Part shown: one piece after another, positions 32,810 to 43,400 of the stretch | Layout of the letters: the number at the start of each line of letters is the position of its first letter | How positions within the stretch are numbered: position 1 is the first letter of the stretch | Assembly (NCBI GenBank): GCA_030430495.1 | Contig: JAUIKM010000018.1 | Location: 1 to 64,000 of the forward strand | Length of the DNA: 64,000 bases | Origin: a bacterium | GTDB taxonomy: Bacteria > Bacteroidota > Ignavibacteria > Kapaibacteriales > UBA7675 | Direction: 5' to 3' | Notes under the pieces: model-generated | Told to the model about the DNA's origin: nothing | Databases searched by the model: none | Seen by the model: the letters and a program-made list of their open reading frames with translations, nothing else | Position numbers and translations under genes: made by a program

Positions 32810-33145
32810 TCAGTCTATTGGCGCACTCGCGTCGACGGGCCGTTTTCCGCCGCAGAAGGCGCAGATTCGCGCTTTGGGCGTGCGGTAGGGTTTGCCGCAG
32901 GATTCGCAGGGCGGGCCGTAAAGATGGATAAAGTGATGCATCACGGCATTGGCGATCATTTCGCCTTTATACCCGGTGACCTCCCGGTAATAGTCGACAA
33001 CAGCCTGTAAGGCCTGCTCCCTTGTTGCGCCCGATTTGCGCCGAAAACGGAACACATTCCCATAGAGTTCGGAAGCGCGCGCCGCTTCTTCTCTGTCGAG
33101 CATGGGCATATCCATCTTGCAGCGCCAGCACCAGAGGGTTTTCAT
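32810..33145 (-). CDS. Small protein with zinc ribbons at both ends
   Basis: A 111-residue protein from ATG 33145 (AAAGGT ribosome binding site). The start WCWRCK and the end CESCGKPYRTPKARICAFCG give two Cys pairs at the C terminus that fit one zinc ribbon and one pair at the N terminus. The middle is helical with a His-rich HHFIHLYGPP stretch. I do not recognise a family; similar short Bacteroidota proteins exist. It lies 45 bp upstream of the stop of the rhomboid-like gene and is read in the same direction. Confidence 0.65.
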   Translation of the reverse strand: MKTLWCWRCKMDMPMLDREEAARASELYGNVFRFRRKSGATREQALQAVVDYYREVTGYKGEMIANAVMHHFIHLYGPPCESCGKPYRTPKARICAFCGGKRPVDASAPID

Positions 33146-33189
33146 GGCAGATATACCTTTCACTTTGGCTGGTGGCCAATGTTAACTCG

Positions 33190-34761
33190 CTACAAAATAC
33201 GCGCAGCTCGACGTGTCAGGACTTGCCTGTCCGCAAGGGCAAACACAGATGCGACCAGCGCTCCGCCCAGCAAACCGCAAAGCAGCGTGAAGAAATCAAT
33301 CGCGTCAATGCCAGGGCAGAACGCGAAACCTGTAAACCCGAAAAGCGCGCTTGCCACCAACGCAAATTCTGCAACCTGTTCCCTCAGAATCCGCCAGGCC
33401 GCCAGTACCAACGCCGCTCCGATCAGAGCGAACATCGCGCCGGGCGCACCGACAGTTGCCGTGCTTTCCACCGTATAAAAAGCCGCCACGCCGGCAGCCA
33501 GACCGCCCAAAAGATAAATAATTAACACACGGCCGGCGCCCAGTATGCGCTCCAGAAATCCTCCGATTACTATCAGTGTGCTCAGATTTAAACAGAAATG
33601 CAGCAGTCCGCCGTGCACAAACAAGGAGGTCGCAAGTCGCCAGAATTGACCGTAAACAATGGCCGGTTTGAAGTTTCCTCCAAGCGCCGACAAATCGGCC
33701 TGCGTCGGCAGTGCCGGACTCATCCCGGCTGTCGACAATCCAACGAATACAACAATATGCAACAAGGCGAGAACCGCCGTGGCGCGCAGCTGCTTGTGGA
33801 GAAAGACAAAACTCAGCGCAAGTTTCAGGTGTTCCAGTAAGTCGTGCCGTATGAACGACGGCGCAATCGTTTCAGAGTCGCGCAGCTTCGGAATTGCACA
33901 TAACATCCACACGCCTATTGCGCCGGCTATCCAGGAAAACCACATATGCAGATTCGAGTCGCCCAGCCGCGCCTCAAATGCGCTGCGATGCGGCAGCAGA
34001 AATATCTGATTTTCCAATTGGATCGATGGCTGTCCCCTGCGGACGGTATTAAACAAATCCTCCCTGATTTCAGAGTTAAACAAGCGCTCAAAATAGCGGA
34101 TGTCCGCAGCCTGTATGGTGTCAAATTCCCGTTGGGCCTTCTCCACCAGCTGATTGCGGATGTTGGCTTTGAAATCTGCGTCTGCGCCGTACCTGGTTGA
34201 TCGTTTGTACTGCAGACCGAACCAGATCGAATCTGCGCGTGAAAACGGTGACACGATGCGGTATTCTACGACCCATTCGCGATACCGTCTGCCACTGACG
34301 TACGTGGTCAATAACTTGCGATTGGCTTGTTTATCAAACTGATATTCATCGATTGCAAAGTACTTTTCATTGGGATGCAGCCGAACGTCTGCGGCATCGC
34401 CGACGTGAACGAGACCGTATGCCGCTTTGCTGAACCAAAATTGACAGAGTATGAAAGGAATTCCCATTGCAAAGCACATGGCGAAAAAATAGAAGTTCCG
34501 CCAGTTGTTGCGTATCAGCCACGGCTCGCGCACACTGAGTTCCAGCAGGGACAGCCGCGGAAACACAAACAGATACATGCCGGCCACCACCAGCAGCACA
34601 GGCAGCATGAAGTCGAGAACTTTGTCCCGTAGCGGCAACAGCCCCAACTGCACCTCAAACACCCAACGAAACAGGCTGTAGCCAACCATCAATCCCGCCG
34701 AAAGCAGCAGAAAAGGCAGAAAGATGTGTCGAAACTTGATCGCAAATTCTTGTGCGCGCAT
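33190..34761 (-). CDS. Rhomboid-family membrane protein lacking catalytic residues
   Basis: A 523-residue polytopic membrane protein. The C-terminal third has a clear rhomboid core: GQFWRLATSLFVHGGLLHFCLNL (TM1-2 loop and TM2) and LLGGLAAGVAAFYTVES. The active-site GxSG motif reads GAPG (VGAPGAMFALIGA), so the catalytic Ser is Pro. The last core helix reads GIDAIDFFTLLCGLLGG, where active rhomboids have a His before GG, and no His is present. It is therefore probably a pseudoprotease, like eukaryotic iRhoms, which act by binding membrane proteins. The N-terminal half holds about four spans and a 150-residue extramembrane domain not usual in bacterial rhomboids. Confidence 0.85.
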   Translation of the reverse strand: MRAQEFAIKFRHIFLPFLLLSAGLMVGYSLFRWVFEVQLGLLPLRDKVLDFMLPVLLVVAGMYLFVFPRLSLLELSVREPWLIRNNWRNFYFFAMCFAMGIPFILCQFWFSKAAYGLVHVGDAADVRLHPNEKYFAIDEYQFDKQANRKLLTTYVSGRRYREWVVEYRIVSPFSRADSIWFGLQYKRSTRYGADADFKANIRNQLVEKAQREFDTIQAADIRYFERLFNSEIREDLFNTVRRGQPSIQLENQIFLLPHRSAFEARLGDSNLHMWFSWIAGAIGVWMLCAIPKLRDSETIAPSFIRHDLLEHLKLALSFVFLHKQLRATAVLALLHIVVFVGLSTAGMSPALPTQADLSALGGNFKPAIVYGQFWRLATSLFVHGGLLHFCLNLSTLIVIGGFLERILGAGRVLIIYLLGGLAAGVAAFYTVESTATVGAPGAMFALIGAALVLAAWRILREQVAEFALVASALFGFTGFAFCPGIDAIDFFTLLCGLLGGALVASVFALADRQVLTRRAARIL

Positions 34762-34953
34762 GTGTTTGACCGCAACCAGAGTTTTTACCGATACTGGTGA
34801 TCTGCACCGCCATTTGAGCCGGCCCCACCGGAGCCGAAGCTCACAAAGCAACAATCTATCAAAATTCGTCCGCCCGAGACAGAATATTTTCGTAGATTCC
34901 AGATCTTCTGGCCTGATTTTATCTCACAGTCTCGTATTTGGAGCACTTTTTTC

Positions 34954-36018
34954 ATGCCAAGATCAATTTCGGCAGTGCTTGCAGTCCTGCTGCTTTGTTT
35001 GTTTGCAGGCTGCGTCGAGTCGACCGTCAGCTACGTTGTTCCCGACTCAGCCCCATTGATGTATACCATCGAAGACGCCGGCAACCGCGCGCAGTTCAGT
35101 CCGGATGGGACCATGCTGCTCACGACCGGCGACAATGGCCAGAAGCTCAAATCACCCGGCGTCAGCTTACCGCGATTGTGGAGTGCGTCAAACGGCGCGC
35201 ACCTGCGCGATCTGCGTCTCGAAGACCTGGATCCCGACGTCAACGAACACCACCTGCGCGCGCGATTTCATCGCGACGGCAGCGTCATAGCGCGCGGATG
35301 GTATCAGCGGGGTTCCAACGACGCGGTTCACATTCTGACCAGGTGGGATGCGCAGGACGGCGCACAACTGCAGCGGACTGTTGTTGGGCGGACGGGCCGC
35401 CTCGTCAGTCTGGCCGTCAGCCCCGACGGGCGGTACGTCGCAATTGCCGCTCCGAACAGGGACATCAAGATCTACCACACTTCCGACTTCGAACTTCATT
35501 CCGAATTTGAGCCGGACTTCAATGACAACCCGATCGGCTCCGATATTGACTGGTCGCCGAACTCGACCTTGTTAATGGCCAACGAGAGTTTTGTCGTTAA
35601 CATTTTCCGGCCGAGTCCTTTTGCGCGCAATCTGCCGCAGGAATTCAGCAGTTCCGCGTTCGTTGGCGATGACCAACTTCTCTTTGCGGACGCCGTCGGC
35701 ATCCTGCACCTGACAGACTACTCGTCGTTTGCGGACAACGGTACTTTTGTCAGTCCGAGCGACGACCTTGTTAAAACAATCGCTGTGGCCCCGGACGGCA
35801 GTCTGTTCGCCGTCGCCGGCGATGGCAGTGAAAACGACGGTAAAAACGACTACATCACGGTCCGCGTGCATCGGGTGTTTAACGGCGAGGTCATAGCGGA
35901 AATCAGGCTGCCGCGCGTTCCGGTAACGGAAATGAATTTCGACGACGAGGCCGACAGGTTGGCAATCGCCAATGCGGACAACGATGTCATGGTGTTCAAC
36001 ATTTCTCCCAATAAATAA
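34954..36018 (+). CDS. Lipoprotein with WD40-like beta-propeller
   Basis: A 354-residue protein. The lipoprotein signal (VLLLCLFAGC, Cys20) is followed by a repeat body with WD40/PQQ-like strands: AQFSPDGTMLLTTGD, LAVSPDGRYVAIAA, IAVAPDGSLFAVAGD, each a blade signature. It is probably a periplasm- or surface-facing propeller, role unknown. It is co-directional with the following outer-membrane-like protein, 35 bp apart, so the two may act together. Confidence 0.8.
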   Translation: MPRSISAVLAVLLLCLFAGCVESTVSYVVPDSAPLMYTIEDAGNRAQFSPDGTMLLTTGDNGQKLKSPGVSLPRLWSASNGAHLRDLRLEDLDPDVNEHHLRARFHRDGSVIARGWYQRGSNDAVHILTRWDAQDGAQLQRTVVGRTGRLVSLAVSPDGRYVAIAAPNRDIKIYHTSDFELHSEFEPDFNDNPIGSDIDWSPNSTLLMANESFVVNIFRPSPFARNLPQEFSSSAFVGDDQLLFADAVGILHLTDYSSFADNGTFVSPSDDLVKTIAVAPDGSLFAVAGDGSENDGKNDYITVRVHRVFNGEVIAEIRLPRVPVTEMNFDDEADRLAIANADNDVMVFNISPNK

Positions 36019-36053
36019 ATCTCACCGGCCATCAGATTCATCGGGACTTAAAC

Positions 36054-36743
36054 ATGAAGTGTTTCAGACTTTGCCTCTTTGTCTTCCTGGCACTGGCCGC
36101 CTCCCGGCAGTCAGTCAGCGCATTGGATTTTTTCCCCGGCTGGGGCGTCGTCAACTCTCACATGGGTTATGAAGAGTATCGCGTCCTCGAATTGAATACT
36201 TTCAACGGACAAACGACGCCGGGAATCGAATACCGCCATCTGGCCAAAACGTTAAACAGCTCGACAGACCTGAACCTGCCTGTAATCCGGGCGCTGGACT
36301 ACTTCACGCTTGGACTCAGGTTCGGGTTTAACCTCGTCGGCGGCGGCGACAGAATTCCGACGGCGCTGGAATATGCCGCGGATCCGGAGGGCAGTGTAAG
36401 GCCGGAACCGGTCGGCCCGCAGAGTCCCGACGAAGCCGGCGCGTTAGCTCTGCCGCTGTTTGTCACGTTTAACTACGGAGCCACGACAAACGGCGAATTC
36501 GAGCACCCCTTTGGTTTGACGCTGGGCTTTGGAAAAACATTCACGTACCCTTCGCAGTACGAAGAGTGGCTTGAATTCCCGACGGCATATTTTGAACTCA
36601 ACTGGAGCCCCCTGCGCGACGACATCGATGCCTGGTTTGTCTCGCTGCGTTATGTCACATCACTTGGCAGCTACGAATTTAACGAGCGGCTGTCGGTAAC
36701 CACCCGGCAGCTGTCAATCGGCGTCGGCTACACATCGTATTGA
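36054..36743 (+). CDS. Probable outer-membrane beta-barrel protein
   Basis: A 229-residue protein with a signal peptide (CLFVFLALAASRQSVSA). The mature part has alternating polar/hydrophobic strands (FTLGLRFGFNLVGGG, PLFVTFNYG, GLTLGFGKTF, AWFVSLRYV, QLSIGVGYTSY) and ends in an aromatic residue, as outer-membrane barrels do. It follows the propeller lipoprotein by 35 bp. No named family. Confidence 0.7.
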   Translation: MKCFRLCLFVFLALAASRQSVSALDFFPGWGVVNSHMGYEEYRVLELNTFNGQTTPGIEYRHLAKTLNSSTDLNLPVIRALDYFTLGLRFGFNLVGGGDRIPTALEYAADPEGSVRPEPVGPQSPDEAGALALPLFVTFNYGATTNGEFEHPFGLTLGFGKTFTYPSQYEEWLEFPTAYFELNWSPLRDDIDAWFVSLRYVTSLGSYEFNERLSVTTRQLSIGVGYTSY

Positions 36744-36773
36744 GGCCGACTTAACACGTGCTCTCCGCCTCAT

Positions 36774-36841
36774 GAACTTCGCCCTCGCTCCGCTCCGGGC
36801 TTGTTTTATGACTTTTTTGTTAATCTTCGAGTTTGAAGTTC
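36774..36841. repeat. Dispersed repeat, copy 1
   Basis: A 68-bp unit starting GAACTTCGCCCTCG and ending in GAAGTTC, so its ends are inverted (GAACTTC/GAAGTTC). A central TTATGACTTTTTTGTTAA is shared by all copies. It lies 53 bp beyond the 3' end of the minus-strand gene at 36894. Copies 2 and 3 are at 40221 and 43990, in the same orientation and the same position relative to minus-strand genes. Confidence 0.9.
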
Positions 36842-36893
36842 AGGGGTTTGAGGTTGGTTGAGGTTTAATAGTTCCGGGAGACGTCACAACTGT

Positions 36894-37571
36894 TCATTTT
36901 CCCGTTCGAATTTCTCCACTGCTGCCAGTCGCTGCGACAGGTTTGGGAATGGGATATGCGTCAAATATGCTGCGCGCATCTGCAAACACCGATTGCACAT
37001 TGGCTATAGCCTCACGAACTCTTGCACGATGCTCAGTCATTGTGTTTATTCTTGTTTCCATGAAATCCCAATTCCAATAATCAAGCTCGTCCGCGTACAC
37101 CCGTGAAACAATCGTGTCGAACTCCATAAAGTATTTTCGATGCAGGTCAATTTCTTCGGTCAGAGTATATATCTGTCTGACCTTATGCACCTGCTCCAGT
37201 CTGAAGTCCATATACGTTTTATCGTCCAGGTCACCCAGTTTCAGCTTCGATATGTGCGTGGCAATATTGTGCAACATTGGTGAAACAGCATCCATTTTTA
37301 CAATTCTAGATCTGAACTCAATCAAAATAGTATGACGCAGTGCAAGACGTGCACTATCAACTCTTTCCCAGTCGTAAAACATCTGATGCGGAACGTCAAG
37401 GCGCAAATCTTGCAGCAGACTGTCGGCCGCTTCGATGCCATTTTTTATTTCCCATACCGATTGTAACTGAGCAGGCGTCATGTCTTCAAATGGATTGTCA
37501 TCGCAGGAACACAGTCCAAATGCGGCGACAATTACACACAATCCGGTCGCTGAGTAACGCAGTAGTTTCAT
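36894..37571 (-). CDS. Lipoprotein of unknown function
   Basis: A 225-residue protein with a lipoprotein signal (VIVAAFGLCSC, Cys near 22-23) and a helical, charged body (about 30-205). No family recognised. Its start is 12 bp after the stop of the large membrane protein gene, so they form an operon. Base composition is AT-richer than the flanking genes, and the pair is bracketed by two copies of the dispersed repeat. Confidence 0.75.
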   Translation of the reverse strand: MKLLRYSATGLCVIVAAFGLCSCDDNPFEDMTPAQLQSVWEIKNGIEAADSLLQDLRLDVPHQMFYDWERVDSARLALRHTILIEFRSRIVKMDAVSPMLHNIATHISKLKLGDLDDKTYMDFRLEQVHKVRQIYTLTEEIDLHRKYFMEFDTIVSRVYADELDYWNWDFMETRINTMTEHRARVREAIANVQSVFADARSIFDAYPIPKPVAATGSSGEIRTGK

Positions 37572-37583
37572 ACTACCCTCCGC

Positions 37584-39932
37584 TTAAGGAATTCTGAAAT
37601 ATTGTTTAACGTCATCAATTGCACCGCCGAATGTTGTATTGATGTTCGTCATGTCGCTGGATACCCTGCTTATGTCCCTTGCCGCACTTGCATTGTGACT
37701 TTCATTCAGTTGGTTTATAGCACCCAATGAGCTCAACAACTCAATGACAGTTCCGCCCTTGCCTACTTCTCCCAGTTGTTCGTCTGAGATCAACTCAACG
37801 CGTTTTACCAAAGCATCCAACTTGTGATTCATGCTGGAAAGCGCAATGTCAACAGCATCAACTGAGTGAATGCCGCCATAAGACTCCTGTTTAGCATCCA
37901 GTTGCTTTTCATCGACAAGGGACGCCCCATACTTCGGCAAATACCAGTTAGGGGCATCCAATGCCCAGTAGGGATCTTTGACTTGTACACCGTCTCTGTC
38001 AATTGGCGCTACCAGGGGAACAAACAACAACAAAACGACAACGCCCCAGGTGTCGATCCAGATAAACTTGTTCTTGACGTTTTGAGTTTGTTTTAAAACC
38101 AATCGCCTTGCCACACAATACCCAAACAGAGTCAACAGAAACAGGAGCATCCCATACTTTTGCATGTTTTTCAGAATTTTAGCCATTTTATCTTTGCCCA
38201 TGTCAGTTGCCTGATTACTGAGTTTTTCCCAATAAAAACGGTAATCGGTGGCGGCCTTGTATTGTTGGCGCACTCCGGCGAGCAGACGCCCCTTGCGAGC
38301 CATTAACTCAAGGCGGGTGTATGCTTCGTTGGAAATGTTACTCAACACACCAGTAAGAGCTACAGAGGATACTTTTAAAGCCAGGCGCCTGGCACTTTCT
38401 ATTCTACTTTCCAGATACGCCTTCTCCAGATCTTCCGAACTTCCATGAACATAGTGTCGTGAATTTTCAGCTTCCGGACTATTTTGAATGTGTTCATAAC
38501 TTAAGATGGCTTGTTGGACTTGCGTTCTTACCTCACGGTTGCCGATGCTTGCAATCAATCCTTCCAATTCCAGTTCAGACTTGAAAATTTCTTTCTGGAT
38601 TTCGATCAAATCGCAAAGATCCGCTGCTTGACTGCCTCCTCGCTCCTGCAATTTTTCTCTTGCAACATTTAATGAATTCGAGTCTGAAATTGAGAGCATT
38701 CTTGCAATCAGATACTGCCCGGCACAACACCTCTCGTAGCGAATCGCATCAGCCAGTTTCAGATTGGCGCTATCTGTCTCGGACATAACATTCGCTGCCG
38801 CGTGATATGCCGTGTCGCTTGCAAACGACTCCATTAACAGTCCTTTCAGTTTCTTAACAATGTCGGCGGTGTCAATCACGCTGGATTCGCGACTTCCGGT
38901 GGGTTCCGGCGGGATGCACAGAAAGCGCTCCTGAGTCTCAACTATACTGAGCAAATCCATGCTTGAAATGGTCGGGGGCGCACCCGACTCTTTAACATTC
39001 GTAATCTGTTCGGTTGTTTGGGAGCAAAAAATAATTACTCCCAGTAACATGACACAGGTTGAAAGGACGGAAAAAGTGCGGAACCACGCCCCGAACAACA
39101 AGCCTGAATCAGGTGTCCCAGCCTTTCTATTGTGATTTGTAGAAGAGCCGTTCGCCGCGGTACTTCCCGCATTCTTTTCAACAAGTCTGTAGTCAAAATA
39201 GTATGCCAGTACAATGACGGAAAAATATATAAGGCTGGCCACTTTGACCCAATCGTTCATTCCCGGCTTCGCCTCCCATGGAGCTAAAAGGAAGTAACCT
39301 CCTATCAAGGAAAGGGCAACAAACGGAGTGGAAATCGCCAAATTAAACTGTTGGAAATACCGTTTGTCTTTACCGGCTATCTTTGGACTGCGGCTGCAAA
39401 CAATCAGAACAATCGAATGTAGCAAAGCCAGTCCCAAAAAAATCACGGGGCTTGCATTCTCGCCCAACACAATTATCGCAATCAAAGCAGCAATAGGATA
39501 AACTATCACAAATAGTATGCTGGCAAATAAACTCGAAGATGTTCCTCGGAAAGCTATCAACAACGCGGGCAAAGTGAAGTAGACAAGGCAGAAAACTCTG
39601 AACACCAGGGATGCGCTCAATGGCCCCAGCAATTCACCAAACCCCGAAACCACTCTGGAGAGTATAATGCCAAACGCCGGCAGTGCTATCAGTATTCCGG
39701 GCAGCAGCTCTTTTACTTTTTCCAGGGTCAAAGGATCATCGTTCACACGTGAGTCGGCATGCACATCTTCAGGCCCATCCTGTAAAGAAGCTGCCGGGCT
39801 TTCTCCCTGAGCGGGCTCGGATGATTGACCGCCGACACCTGTCGGTTCGTCGCTCCGCCCACCGGATGAAGCTGCCTCTCCTGCCTGGTCCGACTGCTCC
39901 GTATCTCCAACAGGAGGATCATTTTCCGCCAT
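37584..39932 (-). CDS. Large membrane protein with long helical domain
   Basis: A 782-residue protein. A disordered, acidic Ser/Gly/Glu-rich start (1-65) is followed by six or seven membrane spans between about 75 and 235, one more near 290-310, a long helical extramembrane region (330-590), two further spans near 600-655, and a helical tail. There is no enzyme motif I can name. It is AT-richer than its surroundings. The promoter region contains the palindrome AATACGTA-N5-TACGTATT (40105-40125). It forms an operon with the downstream lipoprotein gene. The architecture suggests a signalling or envelope-spanning scaffold, but that is inference. Confidence 0.75.
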   Translation of the reverse strand: MAENDPPVGDTEQSDQAGEAASSGGRSDEPTGVGGQSSEPAQGESPAASLQDGPEDVHADSRVNDDPLTLEKVKELLPGILIALPAFGIILSRVVSGFGELLGPLSASLVFRVFCLVYFTLPALLIAFRGTSSSLFASILFVIVYPIAALIAIIVLGENASPVIFLGLALLHSIVLIVCSRSPKIAGKDKRYFQQFNLAISTPFVALSLIGGYFLLAPWEAKPGMNDWVKVASLIYFSVIVLAYYFDYRLVEKNAGSTAANGSSTNHNRKAGTPDSGLLFGAWFRTFSVLSTCVMLLGVIIFCSQTTEQITNVKESGAPPTISSMDLLSIVETQERFLCIPPEPTGSRESSVIDTADIVKKLKGLLMESFASDTAYHAAANVMSETDSANLKLADAIRYERCCAGQYLIARMLSISDSNSLNVAREKLQERGGSQAADLCDLIEIQKEIFKSELELEGLIASIGNREVRTQVQQAILSYEHIQNSPEAENSRHYVHGSSEDLEKAYLESRIESARRLALKVSSVALTGVLSNISNEAYTRLELMARKGRLLAGVRQQYKAATDYRFYWEKLSNQATDMGKDKMAKILKNMQKYGMLLFLLTLFGYCVARRLVLKQTQNVKNKFIWIDTWGVVVLLLFVPLVAPIDRDGVQVKDPYWALDAPNWYLPKYGASLVDEKQLDAKQESYGGIHSVDAVDIALSSMNHKLDALVKRVELISDEQLGEVGKGGTVIELLSSLGAINQLNESHNASAARDISRVSSDMTNINTTFGGAIDDVKQYFRIP

Positions 39933-40075
39933 GGTCTGTCCTTTGCATTTGTTGAATTCAAATTGTTACTACAGGCAGGCAGTAGTCTTGCCGAGCTAAC
40001 TTGAAATCAGCAGTACACAGTGCTTTACAGATCGCCATGGCATTTCCCGCACACGGCGCTTCCCTTGATCAATCA

Positions 40076-40125
40076 TCAGACTAACATATTTAATTGACAC
40101 TGTCAATACGTACAGCCTACGTATT
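40076..40125 (-). promoter_or_regulatory. Promoter with AATACGTA palindrome, copy 1
   Basis: Perfect palindrome AATACGTA-CAGCC-TACGTATT at 40105-40125. On the minus strand its right arm runs into TATTG (-33 position) and a weak -7 (TAGTCTGA) follows after 20 bp. A second palindrome TTGACACTGTCAA (40094-40106) overlaps it. It precedes the gene starting at 39932 by about 170 bp. The same palindrome recurs before two other units. Confidence 0.65.
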
Positions 40126-40220
40126 AACGGTTTGCACATGTTATTTTTTGAACAGATTTTAACGGCGGCAAAACGGCAACCGTTCATACAAGGCCTACAA
40201 TCGTGTGTTAGATACCGCAT

Positions 40221-40287
40221 GAACTTCGCCCTCGCTCCGCTCCGGCTTGTTTTATGACTTTTTTGTTAACCTTCGAGCTTGAAGTTC
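40221..40287. repeat. Dispersed repeat, copy 2
   Basis: A 67-bp copy nearly identical to copy 1, with the same GAACTTC/GAAGTTC ends. Similarity to copy 3 continues beyond the unit through a hairpin (40326-40346) to about 40380. It lies downstream of the VWA-protein gene on the minus strand. Confidence 0.9.
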
Positions 40288-40325
40288 AAGGGTTTCAAGC
40301 CCGCTGAAAGTCTTTAAACTCATAA

Positions 40326-40346
40326 ACTCCGAACGCTGTTCGGAGT
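40326..40346 (-). terminator. Terminator-like hairpin after the VWA gene
   Basis: ACTCCGAA-CGCTG-TTCGGAGT, perfect 8-bp stem, 83 bp beyond the stop of the minus-strand gene at 40429. A hairpin of the same sequence family sits at the matching place beyond the gene at 44193. The U-run on the minus strand is weak. Confidence 0.55.
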
Positions 40347-40428
40347 CTCGGTGTTTCTCTCTGCGTGACAAACAAGATGGCTGTTGCTGGAATCGGCTGG
40401 TGTGGAAGGCGCCTCTTAAACATCCTGC

Positions 40429-43400
40429 CTATGGCGCAAGTCTGGTGACGATCAGGTGGCTGTGGCAAAACTCCTCGCGGTGGAGCCCCTGCAGGACATT
40501 CCGGATAAAGCCGTATGCGTCGGAGGCGCGGTAAAAACCACCGTAACAGGGCGCCCCGTCGTCATAAAATTGTCTGCCGGCATACGTTGATTCCAGATTC
40601 TTGAATGAATCAAAACGAAGCCGCATGCCGCGTTCATCGCACTCGTACCGGGGATTGAGCAGTTTGATCGTATACCTGAACTTCCCTTTGGGACGGTCGA
40701 TCTGCGGATAGGCGTCCGGGTCGTAACGGTCATCAATCACTCCGACGCGCACGCAACAATTCATGCGCCGCGACCAGTCTTTTACGAGGTCGCGTCTGCT
40801 CTGGCCGGCATAGGGGTTTAAGTCCTCCACGTATTTGTGTTCGCCGAAGCCGGTGGCAACGTATATCTGCGAGGGTTGACAAAAACCCTTGAGGTACTGC
40901 TCAACCGTAGTTAAACGCTCCCAGGACAGGTTGAAATTGTACTCGGCCGAATTAACATCGCTGGTGTAGCCCTCCAGGCCGATGCACATATCCGGATTTT
41001 CGCGCAGAGTACAGGCGATATCCCGCATGTCCTGCGGATTCAGCACGTCTCTCAGACCGGATTTTCCAACGGCAAAGTAAATGTTCGAGAACGACGTTGA
41101 ACATGACTTTGAGCACGGAGTAGTGCAGTTCTGCGAACACGGCTTTGCGTAGCGCTGCGAATGCGGCTCGGAGCAAGGCTTTGCGTAGCGCTGCGAATGC
41201 GGCTCGGAGCAAGGCTTCGCGTAGCGCCGCGAATGCGGCTCCGGGCAGGGATCCGCGTAGCGCTGCGAATGCGGCTCCGGACAGGGCTCCGTGTAGCGCT
41301 GCGAATGCGGCTCCGGACAGGGGTCGTAGCTCGGCTTCGAATACGGTTTAAGAAACGGCTTTGAATGCGATTTCGGGCAAGAACCGGAATGCGGCCGCGG
41401 GCAGGGACAGGGATCGTAGCGCGGTCCCGGACAGGGATCGGAGTACGATTTCGGGCAGGGATGCTCACAGGGATGCGAATATCGCTTCCAGCAAGGTGTT
41501 GGGTACGTTTTTGAGCACGGCATTCTGCGATTGCAATACCACCTGTCTTGTGCCAATATCCCCGAGTAAGGACTGCATATTCTCAGTAAAAGATCGGTCG
41601 GCGAATAGGAGTGACAATCGCGATGCCGACGATAACACAGCCGATACAGGTTCTGTGTCATGTAGCCGTGAAGTTGGCTGAAGATCTCGCGCAAATCCAC
41701 GCGCTCGCCACGGGATGGAATCGGAAAGAAATAACCGCCCGTTCTTTCTGTTAAAGCGGTATATGAAGAAGAAGACGACGATGATTCCGTATACGTAAAC
41801 GCGCTGAACTCGATTCCCCGGCCCTCCAGACAGGAGTCAAAAATCGCCCTGTAGTTAAGAACCGTCGTACTGCTGCTGAATTGACTGGATGGACCGACGA
41901 CGCTGACGGTCACATTTTCCAATCTCAACAGATCGACCATGCTCTCCGCCGTGAATCGCGTCCACCCTCTCGAAGGCCCGGCGTCCCGCGCGTCGTGAAA
42001 TCCGGCATCCGTTAAGACCACAAAGTTTTTATACGCATTGGGCCTCAACGGCAAATCGAGGCCCGCGGCCATCGCCTCAAGTGCATTTTCGTTCGGATCC
42101 CCGCCGCCGTGCGCATAGACCGCTGAAACCCACTCCGAAAAAAGGAACACATCGGACGTCATTCCCAGGCAATTGCGCACTTCGTCGCCGTATACCACCA
42201 GCCCGAGGCGATAATCAACTCCGGAGTACGACAAATGTCTGGCAAAAAAGTGAATATCATTCTTCAGAGCGTTTATATAGGGCTGCATGCTTTGAGTACC
42301 GTCGATGATAAACACAAAGTCGACGGGAGTATTTACTCGGCTGCAAATATTATCCACGGAAATTATTTCAACCGGCCGCCCATTTTCCAGGAGTTCCAAC
42401 TGATGCATATATGTCGGCCGCAAGAAACGACCTGTGCGCGAATCCCGCATGTCAAAATACAGCTCTCCGACCCGGCCCTCCGCGCAGTCCGCACCGCGCA
42501 GATTTAACATAATATCGCCCTTCCGGATTTCGCCGTTCCACCTGTCATGCGGGCCGGGGTAGTTGTACAACCCGCCTCCGCCAGGGCCGGGCGAAGCGCG
42601 ATAGTCGCCGTATCCCGGATGACCAAGTGAACCGTCGTATCCGCCATGACCATCATAGCCGCCATAACCGCCTGAGCCGCCATAACCGTCTGAGCCGCCA
42701 TAACCGCCATAACCATCATGGCCGCCATAACCGCCTGAGCCGCCATAACCGCCCGAACTACCATAACCATCATGGCCGCCATAACCGCCCGAACTGCCAT
42801 AACCGCCCGAACTGCCATAACCGCCCGAACTGCCATAACCGCCCGAGTCGCCATAACCGCCCGAGCCGCTTTCCACGTCAAATCTCCCCTCGCCCAGCAT
42901 GCGTCTTGCATCTTCGGCAAAGGGGTTGTCGAAATATTTTTCGGCAAATTCTCTGAACGCTTCCGCGCCGGCATTCCGGGCGGTCAGAAACTCAATCTTC
43001 CACATTTTGCAGCGCGCCACATCCGCGGCTTTGCTGGATTGGTGGCCGTGAATGAAGTCGAGAATTTCGTGCACACTGTTTAAGGTGCGGAGCATATCCA
43101 GCAGGCGTTTTTCCTCTTCCGCACTGTAGACGGTCGGCGGCATGACCTTAACATCCACCTTCATTGGCTCCAGCCATTCCGACAGCTCGGGATCGAGTGC
43201 ATCGACCAGCTCGGCAACGATCGTGGTGTCCTGCATCGGCGCGAACTTGATTTTGCCTTCCAGCAGCTCGACGCGTTCACCCAGCTTGACGGCAAGCTGA
43301 TCGTATTCTGCGTACTCGCCGGCAGTCCAGGAGATGGTGGTCGAATCATAGCGCTTGATCACCGGCGGATCCGCCGTTAACTCAATCGTGGTCATGTTTG

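Noticed and set aside
42504-42974. CRISPR-like array or separate repeat ORFs
   Set aside because: Units are contiguous, without unique spacers, and stay in frame as Gly-Tyr repeats of the VWA protein.
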